Assembly: GCF_017497975.1 (NCBI RefSeq)
Contig: NZ_JAGDEL010000034.1
Location: 1-55,865, forward strand
Direction of reading: 5' to 3'
DNA length: 55,865 nt
From: Metabacillus bambusae
GTDB taxonomy: Bacteria > Bacillota > Bacilli > Bacillales > Bacillaceae
Part shown: positions 16,578 through 25,708 of the stretch, one piece after another
Position numbering within the stretch: position 1 is the stretch's first letter
How the letters are laid out: the number at the start of each line of letters is the position of its first letter
Notes under the pieces: model-generated
Databases searched by the model: none
Told to the model about the DNA's origin: nothing
Seen by the model: the letters and a program-made list of their open reading frames with translations, nothing else
Program-made: the position numbers and the translations under genes

Positions 16578-17129
16578 ATGAATTCTACCATTCAAGCCTA
16601 CTTCGAAAACTTACAATCCCCAGATAAAAATGCTCAATACGATGCTTTCAATCAAATTATCGCTGCAACTACACAAAAGGTAGATTGGGCTTATGATGTA
16701 TGGAATCAATTGAAGAAGGATTTGATACATCCAGATAACCATCAAAGATCTAGAGCTGCACAATTCCTCTGTAACTTGGCAATAAGTGATCCCGAGGAAA
16801 GGATGCTGGAAGATTTCCCTGCAATTTGGGAAGTGACGAAAGATAAAAAATTTGTTACAGCAAGACATAGCCTGCAATCGATTTGGAAGGTAGGGCTCGC
16901 TGGTCCTGAACAAAAGGAAATGGTTTTAACAAAGCTTATGGACAGGTTTGTCAGCTGTGTAGATGAAAAAAACTACACATTGATCCGTTTTGACATCATT
17001 CAGGGCCTCAGAAACTTATTTAATGAAACAAGGGATGAAAAAATAAAGCAAATGGCTTTGGATTTAATTGATAAAGAAGAGGATTCAAAATACCAGAAAA
17101 AGTATGCAACTGTTTGGAAAAAGGCTTAA
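16578..17129 (+). CDS. HEAT-repeat-like hypothetical protein
   Basis: The 183-aa soluble protein is all-helical in appearance. It has successive helix pairs (FENLQSPDKNAQYDAFNQII, then RSRAAQFLCNLA, FVTARHSLQSIWKVGLAG and IRFDIIQGLRNLFNETRDEK) that resemble HEAT/ARM-type repeats. No catalytic motif is evident. HEAT proteins usually serve as binding scaffolds. GAAGGAGAG precedes the ATG at good spacing. It stands alone between a terminator and pdxK. The family is inferred from the repeat pattern only. Confidence 0.75.
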   Translation: MNSTIQAYFENLQSPDKNAQYDAFNQIIAATTQKVDWAYDVWNQLKKDLIHPDNHQRSRAAQFLCNLAISDPEERMLEDFPAIWEVTKDKKFVTARHSLQSIWKVGLAGPEQKEMVLTKLMDRFVSCVDEKNYTLIRFDIIQGLRNLFNETRDEKIKQMALDLIDKEEDSKYQKKYATVWKKA

Positions 17130-17297
17130 AGAAACCTTGAATTGTAGGAGCGAAATAATTAAAATCGGATGACTTCACGGGAAAATAGAGTTATCATATT
17201 TCAATGATAGGATAGTAATCACGAAACAGTATTTGCTTTGTATAAAAAATTCTTTCTATCTAAATCTTTTTTTCGTTACAACAGGGAGGCACATAAC

Positions 17298-18137
17298 ATG
17301 ACAATAAAAAAAGCATTAACAATTGCTGGATCTGATACCAGTGGTGGCGCAGGAATACAAGCAGATCTAAAAACATTTCAGGAGCTTGGTGTATACGGAA
17401 TGACTTCATTAACTGTCATTGCGACAATGGATCCGAAAAATCACTGGCATCATAGTGTATTTCCAATTGCAATTGATGCACTAGAGGCACAACTAGATAC
17501 AGCCCTTTCAGTGGGAATTGATGCAGTGAAAACAGGTATGCTTGGCACAGTTGAAACAATTGAAACAGCAGCAAAGAGAATCAAGGAAGCTGGACTAAAT
17601 AACGTAGTCATCGATCCCGTTATGGTCTGTAAAGGAGAAGACGAGGTTCTTAATCCCGAAACAGCTGACGCATTACGAGAAGTGATGGTACCACTCGCAA
17701 CAGTAGTGACACCTAATCTGTTCGAAGCGAGTCAGTTAGCCAAAACAGGTCCAATCAGAACGATCGATGATATGAAGAATGCTGCTGTCAAAATAAATGA
17801 ACTAGGTGCTAAATTTGTGCTGATCAAAGGCGGCAGCAAATTACAGCATGAAAATGCAGTTGATTTATTATTTGATGGCAAGGAATTTAAGCTCTATGAA
17901 AATGAACGAATTGACACGACATATATTCACGGGGCAGGCTGTACATTTTCTTCTGCGATTACAGCAGAGCTAGCAAAAGGAAAATCTGTATTAGAAGCAA
18001 TTGATGTAGCAAAAGCGTTTATCACAGAAGCGATTCGTTATGGCTGGAAGCTAAATGAGTATGTTGGCCCTACAATGCACGGTGCCTATCGTTTGTATGG
18101 TGCAGGTCGTTTAGAATCAGAGCAATTTGCTAAATAA
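17298..18137 (+). CDS. pdxK: Pyridoxine/pyridoxal/hydroxymethylpyrimidine kinase
   Basis: The 279-aa ribokinase-fold protein has ALTIAGSDTSGGAGIQADLK at 6-25 (substrate site), VVIDPVMVCKG (Mg/ATP region), VTPNLFEA, and the catalytic anion-hole motif HGAGCTFSSAITA near 225-237. The wording MDPKNHWHH...FPI and GAGCTFS matches the Bacillus PdxK (formerly YjbV/ThiD-like) branch that salvages vitamin B6 and can act on HMP. The start at 17298 follows AGGGAGG; the frame is open back to 17238 without a site. It is a single gene ended by the terminator at 18189. PdxK versus ThiD specificity is not settled by sequence. Confidence 0.88.
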   Translation: MTIKKALTIAGSDTSGGAGIQADLKTFQELGVYGMTSLTVIATMDPKNHWHHSVFPIAIDALEAQLDTALSVGIDAVKTGMLGTVETIETAAKRIKEAGLNNVVIDPVMVCKGEDEVLNPETADALREVMVPLATVVTPNLFEASQLAKTGPIRTIDDMKNAAVKINELGAKFVLIKGGSKLQHENAVDLLFDGKEFKLYENERIDTTYIHGAGCTFSSAITAELAKGKSVLEAIDVAKAFITEAIRYGWKLNEYVGPTMHGAYRLYGAGRLESEQFAK

Positions 18138-18188
18138 AAGAGTAAAATGACCTTTAATGTTCGTTCAAATCGAACTTCATAAGAAGCT

Positions 18189-18226
18189 AAAGCCTTAGTT
18201 CTTTATCCAGGAACTAGGCTTTTTTT
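18189..18226 (+). terminator. Terminator after pdxK
   Basis: AAGCCTTAGTTC pairs with GGAACTAGGCTT and runs into seven T's. Confidence 0.9.
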
Positions 18227-18480
18227 AGTTGGAATGCAATTGTACTAGCGCAACATTTTTAATATATTCCTTGCCTTTTTTAGAAAATACTCATTCAGGT
18301 AGTTTCATGCAATACAAGTGACATTTCACCTACAATCCTCGGTAGACCTATTACTTTTTTCCTGAATTATACAGTACTGCTTGACTACATAAAATTCCTA
18401 TTACAATATAAAATCATGGAATAATTTACTATTAGTAACCATATGTTGACATGGAATTTTTCAAAGTGAGGTAATAGTTG

Positions 18481-20181
18481 ATGACAACGATCGGAATAGA
18501 TTTAGGAACATCAAATAGTTTAGTTGCATTTTGGTCTGAAACTGGACCTGTAATCATCCCAAATGTTCTTGGAGAACATCTTACACCATCGATTATAAGT
18601 GTCGATGATAATGGTGAACTTTTAGTAGGACAAATTGCAAAAGAACGGTTAATTACCCATCCTCAATTAACGGTTTCTGCTTTTAAACGTTATATGGGCA
18701 CTGAAAAATCCTATACATTAGGAGACTATTCATTTTCTCCAGAAGAGCTTTCTTCTTTTATTCTTCAAGCTTTGAAAGGTGATGCTGAGGCTTTTTTTGG
18801 TAGGGAAGTGACAGATGCTGTAATTAGTGTACCAGCCTATTTTAATGATGCACAGCGGAAAGCTACTAAGAAAGCTGCAGAGCTTGCAGGACTAAAGGTA
18901 GAGAGACTTATTAGTGAGCCAACAGCAGCTGCAATCGCCTATGGATTACATCAAAAAGAATCTGATACAAAATTTCTTGTGTTTGATTTAGGTGGTGGAA
19001 CGTTTGACGTATCGATACTAGAGCTATTCGAAGGAATTATGGAAGTTAAATCAATTGCTGGGGATAACTTTCTAGGTGGTGAAGATTTTACTAGCTTGCT
19101 GTTTTCCTATTTTATTGAATCGCAAAAAATTGACCCTGAAGCACTTGAAGCAAGTGATCGTTCTTCATTATTTAAACAAGCTGAGATTTGCAAACGAGAA
19201 CTTGGAAAAGGAAATGCAGGTAAAATGACATTCTCTTTTCAAAATAGTCAATATGAACTTACAATTGACCGACCTTTATTTGAAAAAATTTCGAGGCCAT
19301 TAATCTTAAAGATGCGTCTACCAATCGAACGTGCTTTAAGAGATGCATCACTTTCTGTTGATGAAATAGATGCAGTCATATTAATTGGCGGAGCTACGAA
19401 AATGCCAATTATTAAATCAATTGTAAGTAAAATGTTCGGGCGACTTCCTTTCTCGAATATTAATCCTGATGAAGCTGTTGCCCTAGGTGCAGCAATTCAA
19501 GTAGCACTTAAAGAGAGAAATGAAGCATTACAGGAAATGATATTAACAGATGTATGTCCCTATACACTTGGAATTGAAGTTTCGAAATATAGAAGAAACG
19601 AAGAATATGAGCCTGGACATTTTCTACCAATTATTGAACGGAATACACCGATACCTGTAAGCAAGGTTGAAAGATTGTTTACATTGCATGATTTACAAAC
19701 ACAAATTCGAATTAGCGTGTATCAAGGAGAAAATAGATTAGTAGAAAACAATCTTAAGATAGGTGAACTAACGGTAAATGTACCACCTGCAGCAGCGGGT
19801 GATCAAGCGATCGATGTCCGATATACGTATGATCTGAACGGTTTATTAGAGGTGGAGGTTACGATTATTAGTACCGAGCAGAAGAAGAGTATGATTGTGG
19901 AACAAAATCCAGGTAATCTTTCTGAACAGGAGATTCAGGCAAGATTTGAGGAGCTTAAATCGATCAAAATTCACCCAAGAGAACGAACTGAAAATAGGCT
20001 TTTACTTGCAAAAGGTGAACGATTATATGAAGAAGCTTTGGGCGAAAGAAGAAAGAAAATATCATTTGTCATAGAGAGATTTGAACGTGTTCTCGCTTCA
20101 CAAAACGAAATGGATATCAAAAAGGCAGCACACTCTTTGAAAAATGAGCTAGATTCCTTGGAAAGGTGGCAGGATTATTAA
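18481..20181 (+). CDS. hscC: Hsp70-family chaperone of HscC type
   Basis: The 566-aa protein is shorter than DnaK (about 610) because the C-terminal lid is reduced, as in Escherichia coli HscC. ATPase signatures are IGIDLGTSNS at 4-13, VFDLGGGTFDVSIL near 161 and ILIGGATKMPII near 301. HscC-like wording includes NVLGEHLTPSIIS, the DVCPYTLGIEV junction and the DVRYTYDLNGLLEVEV substrate-domain strand. It should bind and release client proteins under ATP with a J-protein partner, encoded next in the operon with a 1-nt overlap (TAATG). The start at 18481 lies 9 nt after GTGAGG. A possible -35 TTGACT (18381) and -10 TACAAT (18402) have a short 15-nt spacer. Clients unknown. Confidence 0.9.
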   Translation: MTTIGIDLGTSNSLVAFWSETGPVIIPNVLGEHLTPSIISVDDNGELLVGQIAKERLITHPQLTVSAFKRYMGTEKSYTLGDYSFSPEELSSFILQALKGDAEAFFGREVTDAVISVPAYFNDAQRKATKKAAELAGLKVERLISEPTAAAIAYGLHQKESDTKFLVFDLGGGTFDVSILELFEGIMEVKSIAGDNFLGGEDFTSLLFSYFIESQKIDPEALEASDRSSLFKQAEICKRELGKGNAGKMTFSFQNSQYELTIDRPLFEKISRPLILKMRLPIERALRDASLSVDEIDAVILIGGATKMPIIKSIVSKMFGRLPFSNINPDEAVALGAAIQVALKERNEALQEMILTDVCPYTLGIEVSKYRRNEEYEPGHFLPIIERNTPIPVSKVERLFTLHDLQTQIRISVYQGENRLVENNLKIGELTVNVPPAAAGDQAIDVRYTYDLNGLLEVEVTIISTEQKKSMIVEQNPGNLSEQEIQARFEELKSIKIHPRERTENRLLLAKGERLYEEALGERRKKISFVIERFERVLASQNEMDIKKAAHSLKNELDSLERWQDY

Positions 20182-21683
20182 TGACATCCTGGGAATTACT
20201 CGGAATTGAACCGACAGATAACCCTTCCATCATTAAAAAAGCATATGCTAAAAAATTAAAAGTCTATCATCCTGAAGATGATCCAGAAGGCTATCAAAGA
20301 TTAAGAGAAGCATATGACATGATCATGAAGCATCAGAAGGAAATAGGAAGGAAGAAGAAACAGGCAGCAGAAGGACAAAACAATATTGACAAATACATGG
20401 ATAACATTTTGATCCATGAGGAAAATGTTATCCAATCAGATACTGACGAATTAATCAATCCGTCTACTTTTGTTGCTGTGGACCATTTTGCTGAGAGCTT
20501 TCATAAAAAAGAGGCAATGGTGGATGAATTTATGCGTAAAGTCGAAACGCTCTATTATGATTTTCCTTCTCGTATCGTGATTGATAATTGGGCAGAGTTG
20601 TTGAACTCTGACGTCATTTGGAATCTTGAATTAAAACGAAAATTAAGCTTTTCATTACTTGATTTTTTTGTAGAGCATCATTATTTACCGAAAAATATTT
20701 GGCGGCTTCTTGAAAATAGTTTTCAATGGAGGGATGAAATACAGGCCAGTGTAAGGGCCTTTCAAGATCAGGTTTCTGATACGTTTTTCGATTATTATAA
20801 AAAACAACTAGATGACAGTCCTGGGTTTGATTATCACATATTACTGGAAGCAGAGGATATTAACTATGATTCATTTCTTCATTATCGGGAAGAAGCAATC
20901 GATGCATTAAGTACTAATAAACTTACTAAAGCCGAGGAATGTATGAAAAAGGCTTTAGATATTTTCCCTAATGATCTTGGATTATTGCGCATGTATGGAG
21001 ATATAATATTTCGTACAAATCGCTTTGAAGCCGCGAGTCAAGCGTTTAATCGAAATTTGCAGCTTAATTTGAAGGATATCGAAGCACGTATTTATCTCGC
21101 TACAATCTTACATAAAACGAAGCAACTGGATGAGTCAATTGAACAGTGTGAGAAAATCCTGTCGATGAAGCCAGAACATCTAGATACACTGATTCTACAA
21201 GGGAAAAATTACTTTAGAAAAGGCGATCTCAATCGATCTAGAGAGATATTTAAGCAAATTCAAGAAATAGAACAATATGATCTTGAGGTAGAGACATATT
21301 TGGCTAGGATACATAGCATTATGTATAACGAATCCAGTAGTCAGCGCGCTAAAAATAAGCGTCCTCCTATAAAGTTAATAAAAAGAGATCTAATGGGATG
21401 TTCCATTGTCACAAAGCTTACTGCCTATTTGTTTTATCTCATAAGAATAAGAGTCATTATTTTATTCGTTCTAGCAGCAATAGTATGGAATAGTTTAGGA
21501 AATATGCTGGACTTTCACCCGATTGTGTCATCATTCTTAATACCGATTGTTCTCATCATGGGCGACATGCAACTAGATTCTTTACAAGGTTTGCAAGTAA
21601 TGCTATGTGTATTTCTGTGGTACATCATACTATTCTTTATGATTAAAGAGGCAATCAGGATCCATCGGGCTGTGCGCTATTAG
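20181..21683 (+). CDS. Membrane-anchored J-like/TPR co-chaperone (DjlB/DjlC-like)
   Basis: The 500-aa protein has an N-terminal J-like domain (ELLGIEPTDNPSIIKKAYAK at 5-24, then KVYHPEDDPEGYQRLREAYD). The diagnostic HPD loop is HPE (H30-P31-E32), an unusual substitution in J proteins. The middle (about 240-395) has TPR-like repeats (KAEECMKKALDIFPND, EAASQAFNRNLQLNL, ESIEQCEKILSMKPEH). The last 90 residues carry two or three hydrophobic segments, so it is probably C-terminally anchored. In E. coli the HscC partners DjlB and DjlC are likewise membrane-linked J proteins. The start overlaps the hscC stop; the AGG within the hscC end serves as its site. It is co-transcribed with the DUF1266 gene 14 bp downstream. 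Confidence 0.82.
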   Translation: MTSWELLGIEPTDNPSIIKKAYAKKLKVYHPEDDPEGYQRLREAYDMIMKHQKEIGRKKKQAAEGQNNIDKYMDNILIHEENVIQSDTDELINPSTFVAVDHFAESFHKKEAMVDEFMRKVETLYYDFPSRIVIDNWAELLNSDVIWNLELKRKLSFSLLDFFVEHHYLPKNIWRLLENSFQWRDEIQASVRAFQDQVSDTFFDYYKKQLDDSPGFDYHILLEAEDINYDSFLHYREEAIDALSTNKLTKAEECMKKALDIFPNDLGLLRMYGDIIFRTNRFEAASQAFNRNLQLNLKDIEARIYLATILHKTKQLDESIEQCEKILSMKPEHLDTLILQGKNYFRKGDLNRSREIFKQIQEIEQYDLEVETYLARIHSIMYNESSSQRAKNKRPPIKLIKRDLMGCSIVTKLTAYLFYLIRIRVIILFVLAAIVWNSLGNMLDFHPIVSSFLIPIVLIMGDMQLDSLQGLQVMLCVFLWYIILFFMIKEAIRIHRAVRY

Positions 21684-21697
21684 AAAGGAAGGTTGAA

Positions 21698-22345
21698 ATG
21701 GCTTCATTAACTCGTAAAGAGAACAAAGCGGTTACGGATTATCTTTATGGCTTAACAACGGTTTGTTACCCTACATATTATGCCGCTGTAAACCAACGTT
21801 TCACTGACAGTAAACGATATATGAAGGGTATGTTAAAACAAAGAAATCTTGATAATACAAATCAATTGAAAATAATATTAGATTGGTTGATCTATGAAGG
21901 ACGAAGAGAAGATTTTATAATATGCAGAAATGAACTATTAATGATTCCAGAATATGAGCGGGAGGACTATATTCAATCATTGAATAATGAAAAAAAAGTA
22001 AAAATGTCACTAACAAACCAGTATTATCGGAGACTTCCTGCTGAAAATATAGGTGCATTCGACTTTGCAAACTGTATTTTATTCAGTCGCTTTGGAATGA
22101 AGCTAGGCTACTTTACGAAAGAGGAAGCTAGGGACTATATGATGAAAGCAGCACTTCTCGCTCAGAACTCCTATTCAAGCTGGATGGAGTATCTTTCTGC
22201 CTATTTCGTTGGACTCCAATTTAATAATCAAGAAGATGAAGAAAAATTATCATCATATATGAAATACCGAAAGGATTTCATTTCAAAATTAATTGCATCA
22301 AAGTATAGTCCTCTTCACAAAGTGAAATGGGATATTGAAATATAA
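21698..22345 (+). CDS. DUF1266 protein in the HscC operon
   Basis: The 215-aa soluble protein has a C-terminal DUF1266 pattern: FDFANCILFSRFGMKLGYFT, KEEARDYMMKAALLAQNSYS and WMEYLSAYFVGLQF. DUF1266 proteins (YbeU, YbeR) are also found in the E. coli hscC-djlB-djlC neighbourhood, so the link between these families is conserved across distant phyla. A binding site AAAGGAAGG lies before the ATG, 14 bp after the J-protein gene. Biochemical function is unknown; it may be a client or adaptor of the chaperone pair. No terminator was recognised behind it. Confidence 0.75.
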   Translation: MASLTRKENKAVTDYLYGLTTVCYPTYYAAVNQRFTDSKRYMKGMLKQRNLDNTNQLKIILDWLIYEGRREDFIICRNELLMIPEYEREDYIQSLNNEKKVKMSLTNQYYRRLPAENIGAFDFANCILFSRFGMKLGYFTKEEARDYMMKAALLAQNSYSSWMEYLSAYFVGLQFNNQEDEEKLSSYMKYRKDFISKLIASKYSPLHKVKWDIEI

Positions 22346-22455
22346 GGAAGCTTTAATTTGAACAACTATATGGCGGTGTTCCAATTGGAGATCGTCTTAA
22401 TAAAGTGTGGTTTTTTACTTCAATCTCATACATTCAAAAGTTCAAGGTAATGGAA

Positions 22456-22510
22456 TGGTGCCTGACTCTTAGAATAATAAAGACTTGAATTTAGAAGGTG
22501 TCCGGTACCA
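22456..22510. repeat. Imperfect inverted repeat of the GGTGCCTGAC type
   Basis: TGGTGCCTGAC at the left end and GTCCGGTACCA at the right are complementary at 9 of 11 positions over a 55-bp unit. GGTGCC(T/A)GGCACC-like palindromes are frequent in Bacillus intergenic DNA. It sits between the convergent DUF1266 and antiporter genes. Confidence 0.4.
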
Positions 22511-22521
22511 AAATTCCATAT

Positions 22522-23952
22522 TCAAACAACAAAAAAACCACTGACAAGATAAAGAACGATCGCGATAGCTCCACCTATAGCGGAAATTTTTAGTTTATAA
22601 CGAGCGTAGTCGACAATAGACAAATCTAGAATCGATGCAGTCGTAATAGTCGTATCACCCAATGGTGAAGTTAATGCACCAAATGCACCACTTGCAAAAA
22701 CGGCACCTACAGATAATGGAACTGAAGCACCAGTTGAAACAGCTAATGTCAATCCTAATGGCATAAATAATCCCCATGTTCCCCATGATGATCCAATAAA
22801 GTAACCGACAATTGAACCAATCAAAAAGATCGTTGCAGGTGTCATAAAAGCTGGTAAAAATGCTCCTAAGGTTGAACTAATGAAATCTGAAAAACCAAGA
22901 TCCTCAGCAGAAAGTGTTAGTGCCCAAATCAAAACAAGCAGACTAATGGCCTCCATCATTTGATTTCCGCCATCATAAAAATGGTACAAAATTTCGTGTA
23001 ATTGCTGTCGGCGCACGATGTAAAAAATAAAAGTTATGATTAGTGTGATGAAAACGGCTAGTAACATGACAAATGTTGCGTCCGCCATTGACAGAGCTTC
23101 AAAAAGGGTTTGCGCTCCTTTTGCCATACCATCTTGCCATAAAAGAAATAATGATAATCCTAGGAGCAAAAAGACAGGGATAATCAAATTCCACGGTTGT
23201 GCTTTTACCAGTGATAATTCTCTCTTAATACCAACTCGGTGAAATTCGTGCTCATCTTCATCTACTTGTACTTGAACGCTATTTTTGGTGGAATCATTTG
23301 TTTTTTTAGTAGGATTCCAGAATGTTTGAAGGATACCAATAACCAACATCACAATTGCAAAAAAGTTAAACAAAATGCTAAGTAAGAAGACTCGGTATGG
23401 TGACATTTCTAGATGAAGCTCTTGAATGCCAGCTCCGACTAAAGATACCATAAATCCGACAAATGCCGTAGCTACTGGTAAAAGGACGATAATAGACTCT
23501 GTTGAAATATCCATTATCAGACCCACCTTTTGCTTTGATAGGTTCATTTTTTTGATCAAAGATTTGACGATAGGACCAATCATCATGATTCGGAACATTG
23601 GCATCATAAAAGTAAAAGGGAGTGTAAGCCAAATAAGTTTCAACAATCCGCGCTCTGTCTTTATTCTAGTGCCAACCCATTCCGAAATCCCCTTAATACC
23701 ACCTGATATGTTCATCATTCCTACTAAACCGCCAAATAAATATAGAAACCCGATGATTTTAATATTTGTTTCTTCAGACAATGTAGTAACGATATACGAT
23801 ACTGATTGCTGTGACCCCGTCAAAAAGTCAGATGTAACAATCATCGAACCAACAAGAAGTCCAACTACAAGACCTGGTAAAATATTTTTTAGCCATATAG
23901 ACATTGAAATGACAATAAGAAATGGTAAAAGAGAAAGCCAAGTATGTTCCAA
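22522..23952 (-). CDS. NhaC-family Na+/H+ antiporter
   Basis: The 476-aa protein has about 11-12 membrane segments and belongs to the NhaC/ion-transporter superfamily, which includes MleN-type malate/lactate antiporters. Typical wording includes GFLYLFGGLVGMMNISGGIK, the conserved SSWGTWGLFMPLG segment and the GALTSPLGDTTITTA motif near residues 430-445. A long cytosolic loop with acidic residues lies near 215-240. The start is TTG 23952, 8 nt after GGAGG on the minus strand. It is monocistronic. Substrate could be Na+ or an organic acid; sequence alone does not decide. Confidence 0.82.
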   Translation of the reverse strand: MEHTWLSLLPFLIVISMSIWLKNILPGLVVGLLVGSMIVTSDFLTGSQQSVSYIVTTLSEETNIKIIGFLYLFGGLVGMMNISGGIKGISEWVGTRIKTERGLLKLIWLTLPFTFMMPMFRIMMIGPIVKSLIKKMNLSKQKVGLIMDISTESIIVLLPVATAFVGFMVSLVGAGIQELHLEMSPYRVFLLSILFNFFAIVMLVIGILQTFWNPTKKTNDSTKNSVQVQVDEDEHEFHRVGIKRELSLVKAQPWNLIIPVFLLLGLSLFLLWQDGMAKGAQTLFEALSMADATFVMLLAVFITLIITFIFYIVRRQQLHEILYHFYDGGNQMMEAISLLVLIWALTLSAEDLGFSDFISSTLGAFLPAFMTPATIFLIGSIVGYFIGSSWGTWGLFMPLGLTLAVSTGASVPLSVGAVFASGAFGALTSPLGDTTITTASILDLSIVDYARYKLKISAIGGAIAIVLYLVSGFFVV

Positions 23953-24158
23953 AATCTGTTCCTCCTAACTCTGTTACAATTTTTCCCGTTATTTGGAGTA
24001 TTCATTCAATGAACTTAATTATGAATGCTTAGACTTGGATAAAAAAGCTTGATACCTATATGTTGTTTTCAGCAAGAAACAGTTTTAAAAAATAGTCTCT
24101 GAGAATTAAATGAGCCATCAGGAGAAAGTAATAATGAAGCTATAACATTTAACTTTAT

Positions 24159-24332
24159 GGCTCTGTTAAACTTGGTTGTTGATTTCCGCTGCAGGCGTTC
24201 GCTTTCCGCGGGCGGCATTGGGAGCCTCCTCGGTGCTATGCACGTGCATGAGTCTCCCTTGGGCTCGCACTCCCGCAGGAGTCTCACGCCTTCCGCTCCC
24301 AATCAACAAAGTGCAAAAATCATTTAGCAGCC
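24159..24332 (+). repeat. MITE-like element, right end decayed
   Basis: The first ~150 bp follow the element at 14430 closely (GGCTCTGTTAAACTTGGTTG start, CGCTTTCCGCGGGCGGC core, CCAATCAACAAAGTG near the end). The right terminus is reduced to CATTTAGCAGCC, so the terminal repeat is no longer intact. Flanks AACTTTAT (24151-24158) and AAATTTTT (24333-24340) agree at 6 of 8 positions. Several open frames on both strands here are artefacts of the repeat. Confidence 0.7.
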
Positions 24333-24462
24333 AAATTTTTAGGGGGAGAAATAGACCATTATGAAGGAATTTGATCACCACACCTTATAAAGTGTGGCGA
24401 TCCTAATAAAATACATAGCTGACCTGATATTAATCTGTGAATCTAATTAGTTTTATTACATT

Positions 24463-25455
24463 TTAACCATTTATTGTTTGATAAGGATCGATCGTCTGAA
24501 TCGTACCATCTTCGTTATATGTTAATTCGGTGTATTTCACACTACGCTTGTGGTTAACTCCACCTGATAAAGAGCAATCATGATAAAATAAATACCATTT
24601 ATCCTCAAATTTAACGATGGAGTGATGGGTCGTCCAACCTTCTACAGGAGTAAGTATTTTTCCTTTGTACACATAAGGACCTTGTGGATTTTCGCTTATT
24701 GCATAAACAATACAATGTGTAGTTCCTGTTGAATAGGATAAATAATAATAGCCATTATATTTATGAACCCATGGACCTTCAAAGAATCTTCTGTCTTCAT
24801 CACCAGCAAGGATTGGCTTACCATCTTCATCAACAATTTTGATCTCTTCGGGCTTTCCTTTAAAACTTAGCATATCTTCACTTAATTCAGCTATGATGGG
24901 TCCTAAAGCAGGTTCTGATTCAGCAGGACCTTCAGCATTTGGATCAAAGGTACCTGTTTGCCATTTTTCTAATTGTCCACCCCAAAGACCACCAAAATAA
25001 ACATATGCCTTATCGTTATCATCTACTAGAACAGCGGGATCAATACTAAAACTACCAGGTATGTAATTTTCTTGAGGTGCGAAAGGTCCAGCAGGGCTTG
25101 AACTTGTCGCTACACCTATTCTGAAAATATCATTTTGATCCTTTGCTGGGAAAAATAAATAATACGTGTTGTTTTTATAAGCTGCGTCTGGTGCCCACAA
25201 TTGTTTCTTTGCCCAAGGAATATCTTTGAGGTGAAGTACTTCTCCGTGATCAACACATGCTGATTCAACATTTTCCATGGATAGGACATGATAATCTTCC
25301 ATAGCATATTGGTCACCATTATCATTTGATGGACCATCATGGTCAAGATCATGTGAAGGATAAATATAGATTTTACCTTCAAAAACATGTGCAGAAGGAT
25401 CAGCAGTATAAATGTGTTCGACTAAAGGATGATTAGGTTTTGTAAGTTTTTCCAT
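24463..25455 (-). CDS. Glycoside hydrolase family 43 enzyme, probably intracellular
   Basis: The 330-aa five-bladed beta-propeller enzyme has the three GH43 acidic residues in expected contexts: D19 in YTADPSAHVF (base), D139 in SIDPAVLVDD (pKa modulator) and E226 in FFEGPWVHK (acid). Members act as beta-xylosidases, alpha-arabinofuranosidases or related exo-enzymes on plant hemicellulose side chains. There is no signal peptide, so it probably acts on imported oligosaccharides, although no sugar transporter adjoins. The gene is monocistronic, with a CcpA-like cre site 34 bp upstream of the start. A hairpin around 24372-24403 may stabilise the 3' end. Exact specificity is open. Confidence 0.88.
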   Translation of the reverse strand: MEKLTKPNHPLVEHIYTADPSAHVFEGKIYIYPSHDLDHDGPSNDNGDQYAMEDYHVLSMENVESACVDHGEVLHLKDIPWAKKQLWAPDAAYKNNTYYLFFPAKDQNDIFRIGVATSSSPAGPFAPQENYIPGSFSIDPAVLVDDNDKAYVYFGGLWGGQLEKWQTGTFDPNAEGPAESEPALGPIIAELSEDMLSFKGKPEEIKIVDEDGKPILAGDEDRRFFEGPWVHKYNGYYYLSYSTGTTHCIVYAISENPQGPYVYKGKILTPVEGWTTHHSIVKFEDKWYLFYHDCSLSGGVNHKRSVKYTELTYNEDGTIQTIDPYQTING

Positions 25456-25488
25456 GTTCTTTTCTCCTTATCTAGTAAAAATTGTAAT

Positions 25489-25502
25489 AGTAAGCGCTTT
25501 AA
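25489..25502. promoter_or_regulatory. CcpA-binding (cre-like) site upstream of the GH43 gene
   Basis: AGTAAGCGCTTTAA contains the palindromic AAGCGCTT core of Bacillus cre sites. It lies 34 bp upstream of the GH43 start codon, where it would act in carbon catabolite repression. Confidence 0.6.
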
Positions 25503-25708
25503 TTCTATTATATCAATGTTAATCTATCATTCAATTTAAATTTGTCTATCATTCATCATTTTCTAATGTAAAAAGTATAGCTATTGATAATAGGAACAAC
25601 CATGAAGGTATATAGGGCTGTATAGAAATAAGAGTAGCAATTGTTAGTCAACGACTAATTCTTGTTGTAATATGAATTATACAAAAACATGAAGTAGGAG
25701 TGGTTTTA

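Noticed and set aside
17238-17297. N-terminal extension of pdxK
   Set aside because: No ribosome binding site for the upstream start, while GGGAGG sits correctly before ATG 17298, where family similarity begins.
23426-23968. 180-codon plus-strand frame opposite the NhaC-family gene
   Set aside because: Antisense shadow of a membrane protein gene; no start signals and no recognisable domain.
24069-24381. Three overlapping frames over the repeat at 24159
   Set aside because: They are translations of the MITE-like repeat; similar artefacts occur over the copy at 14430.
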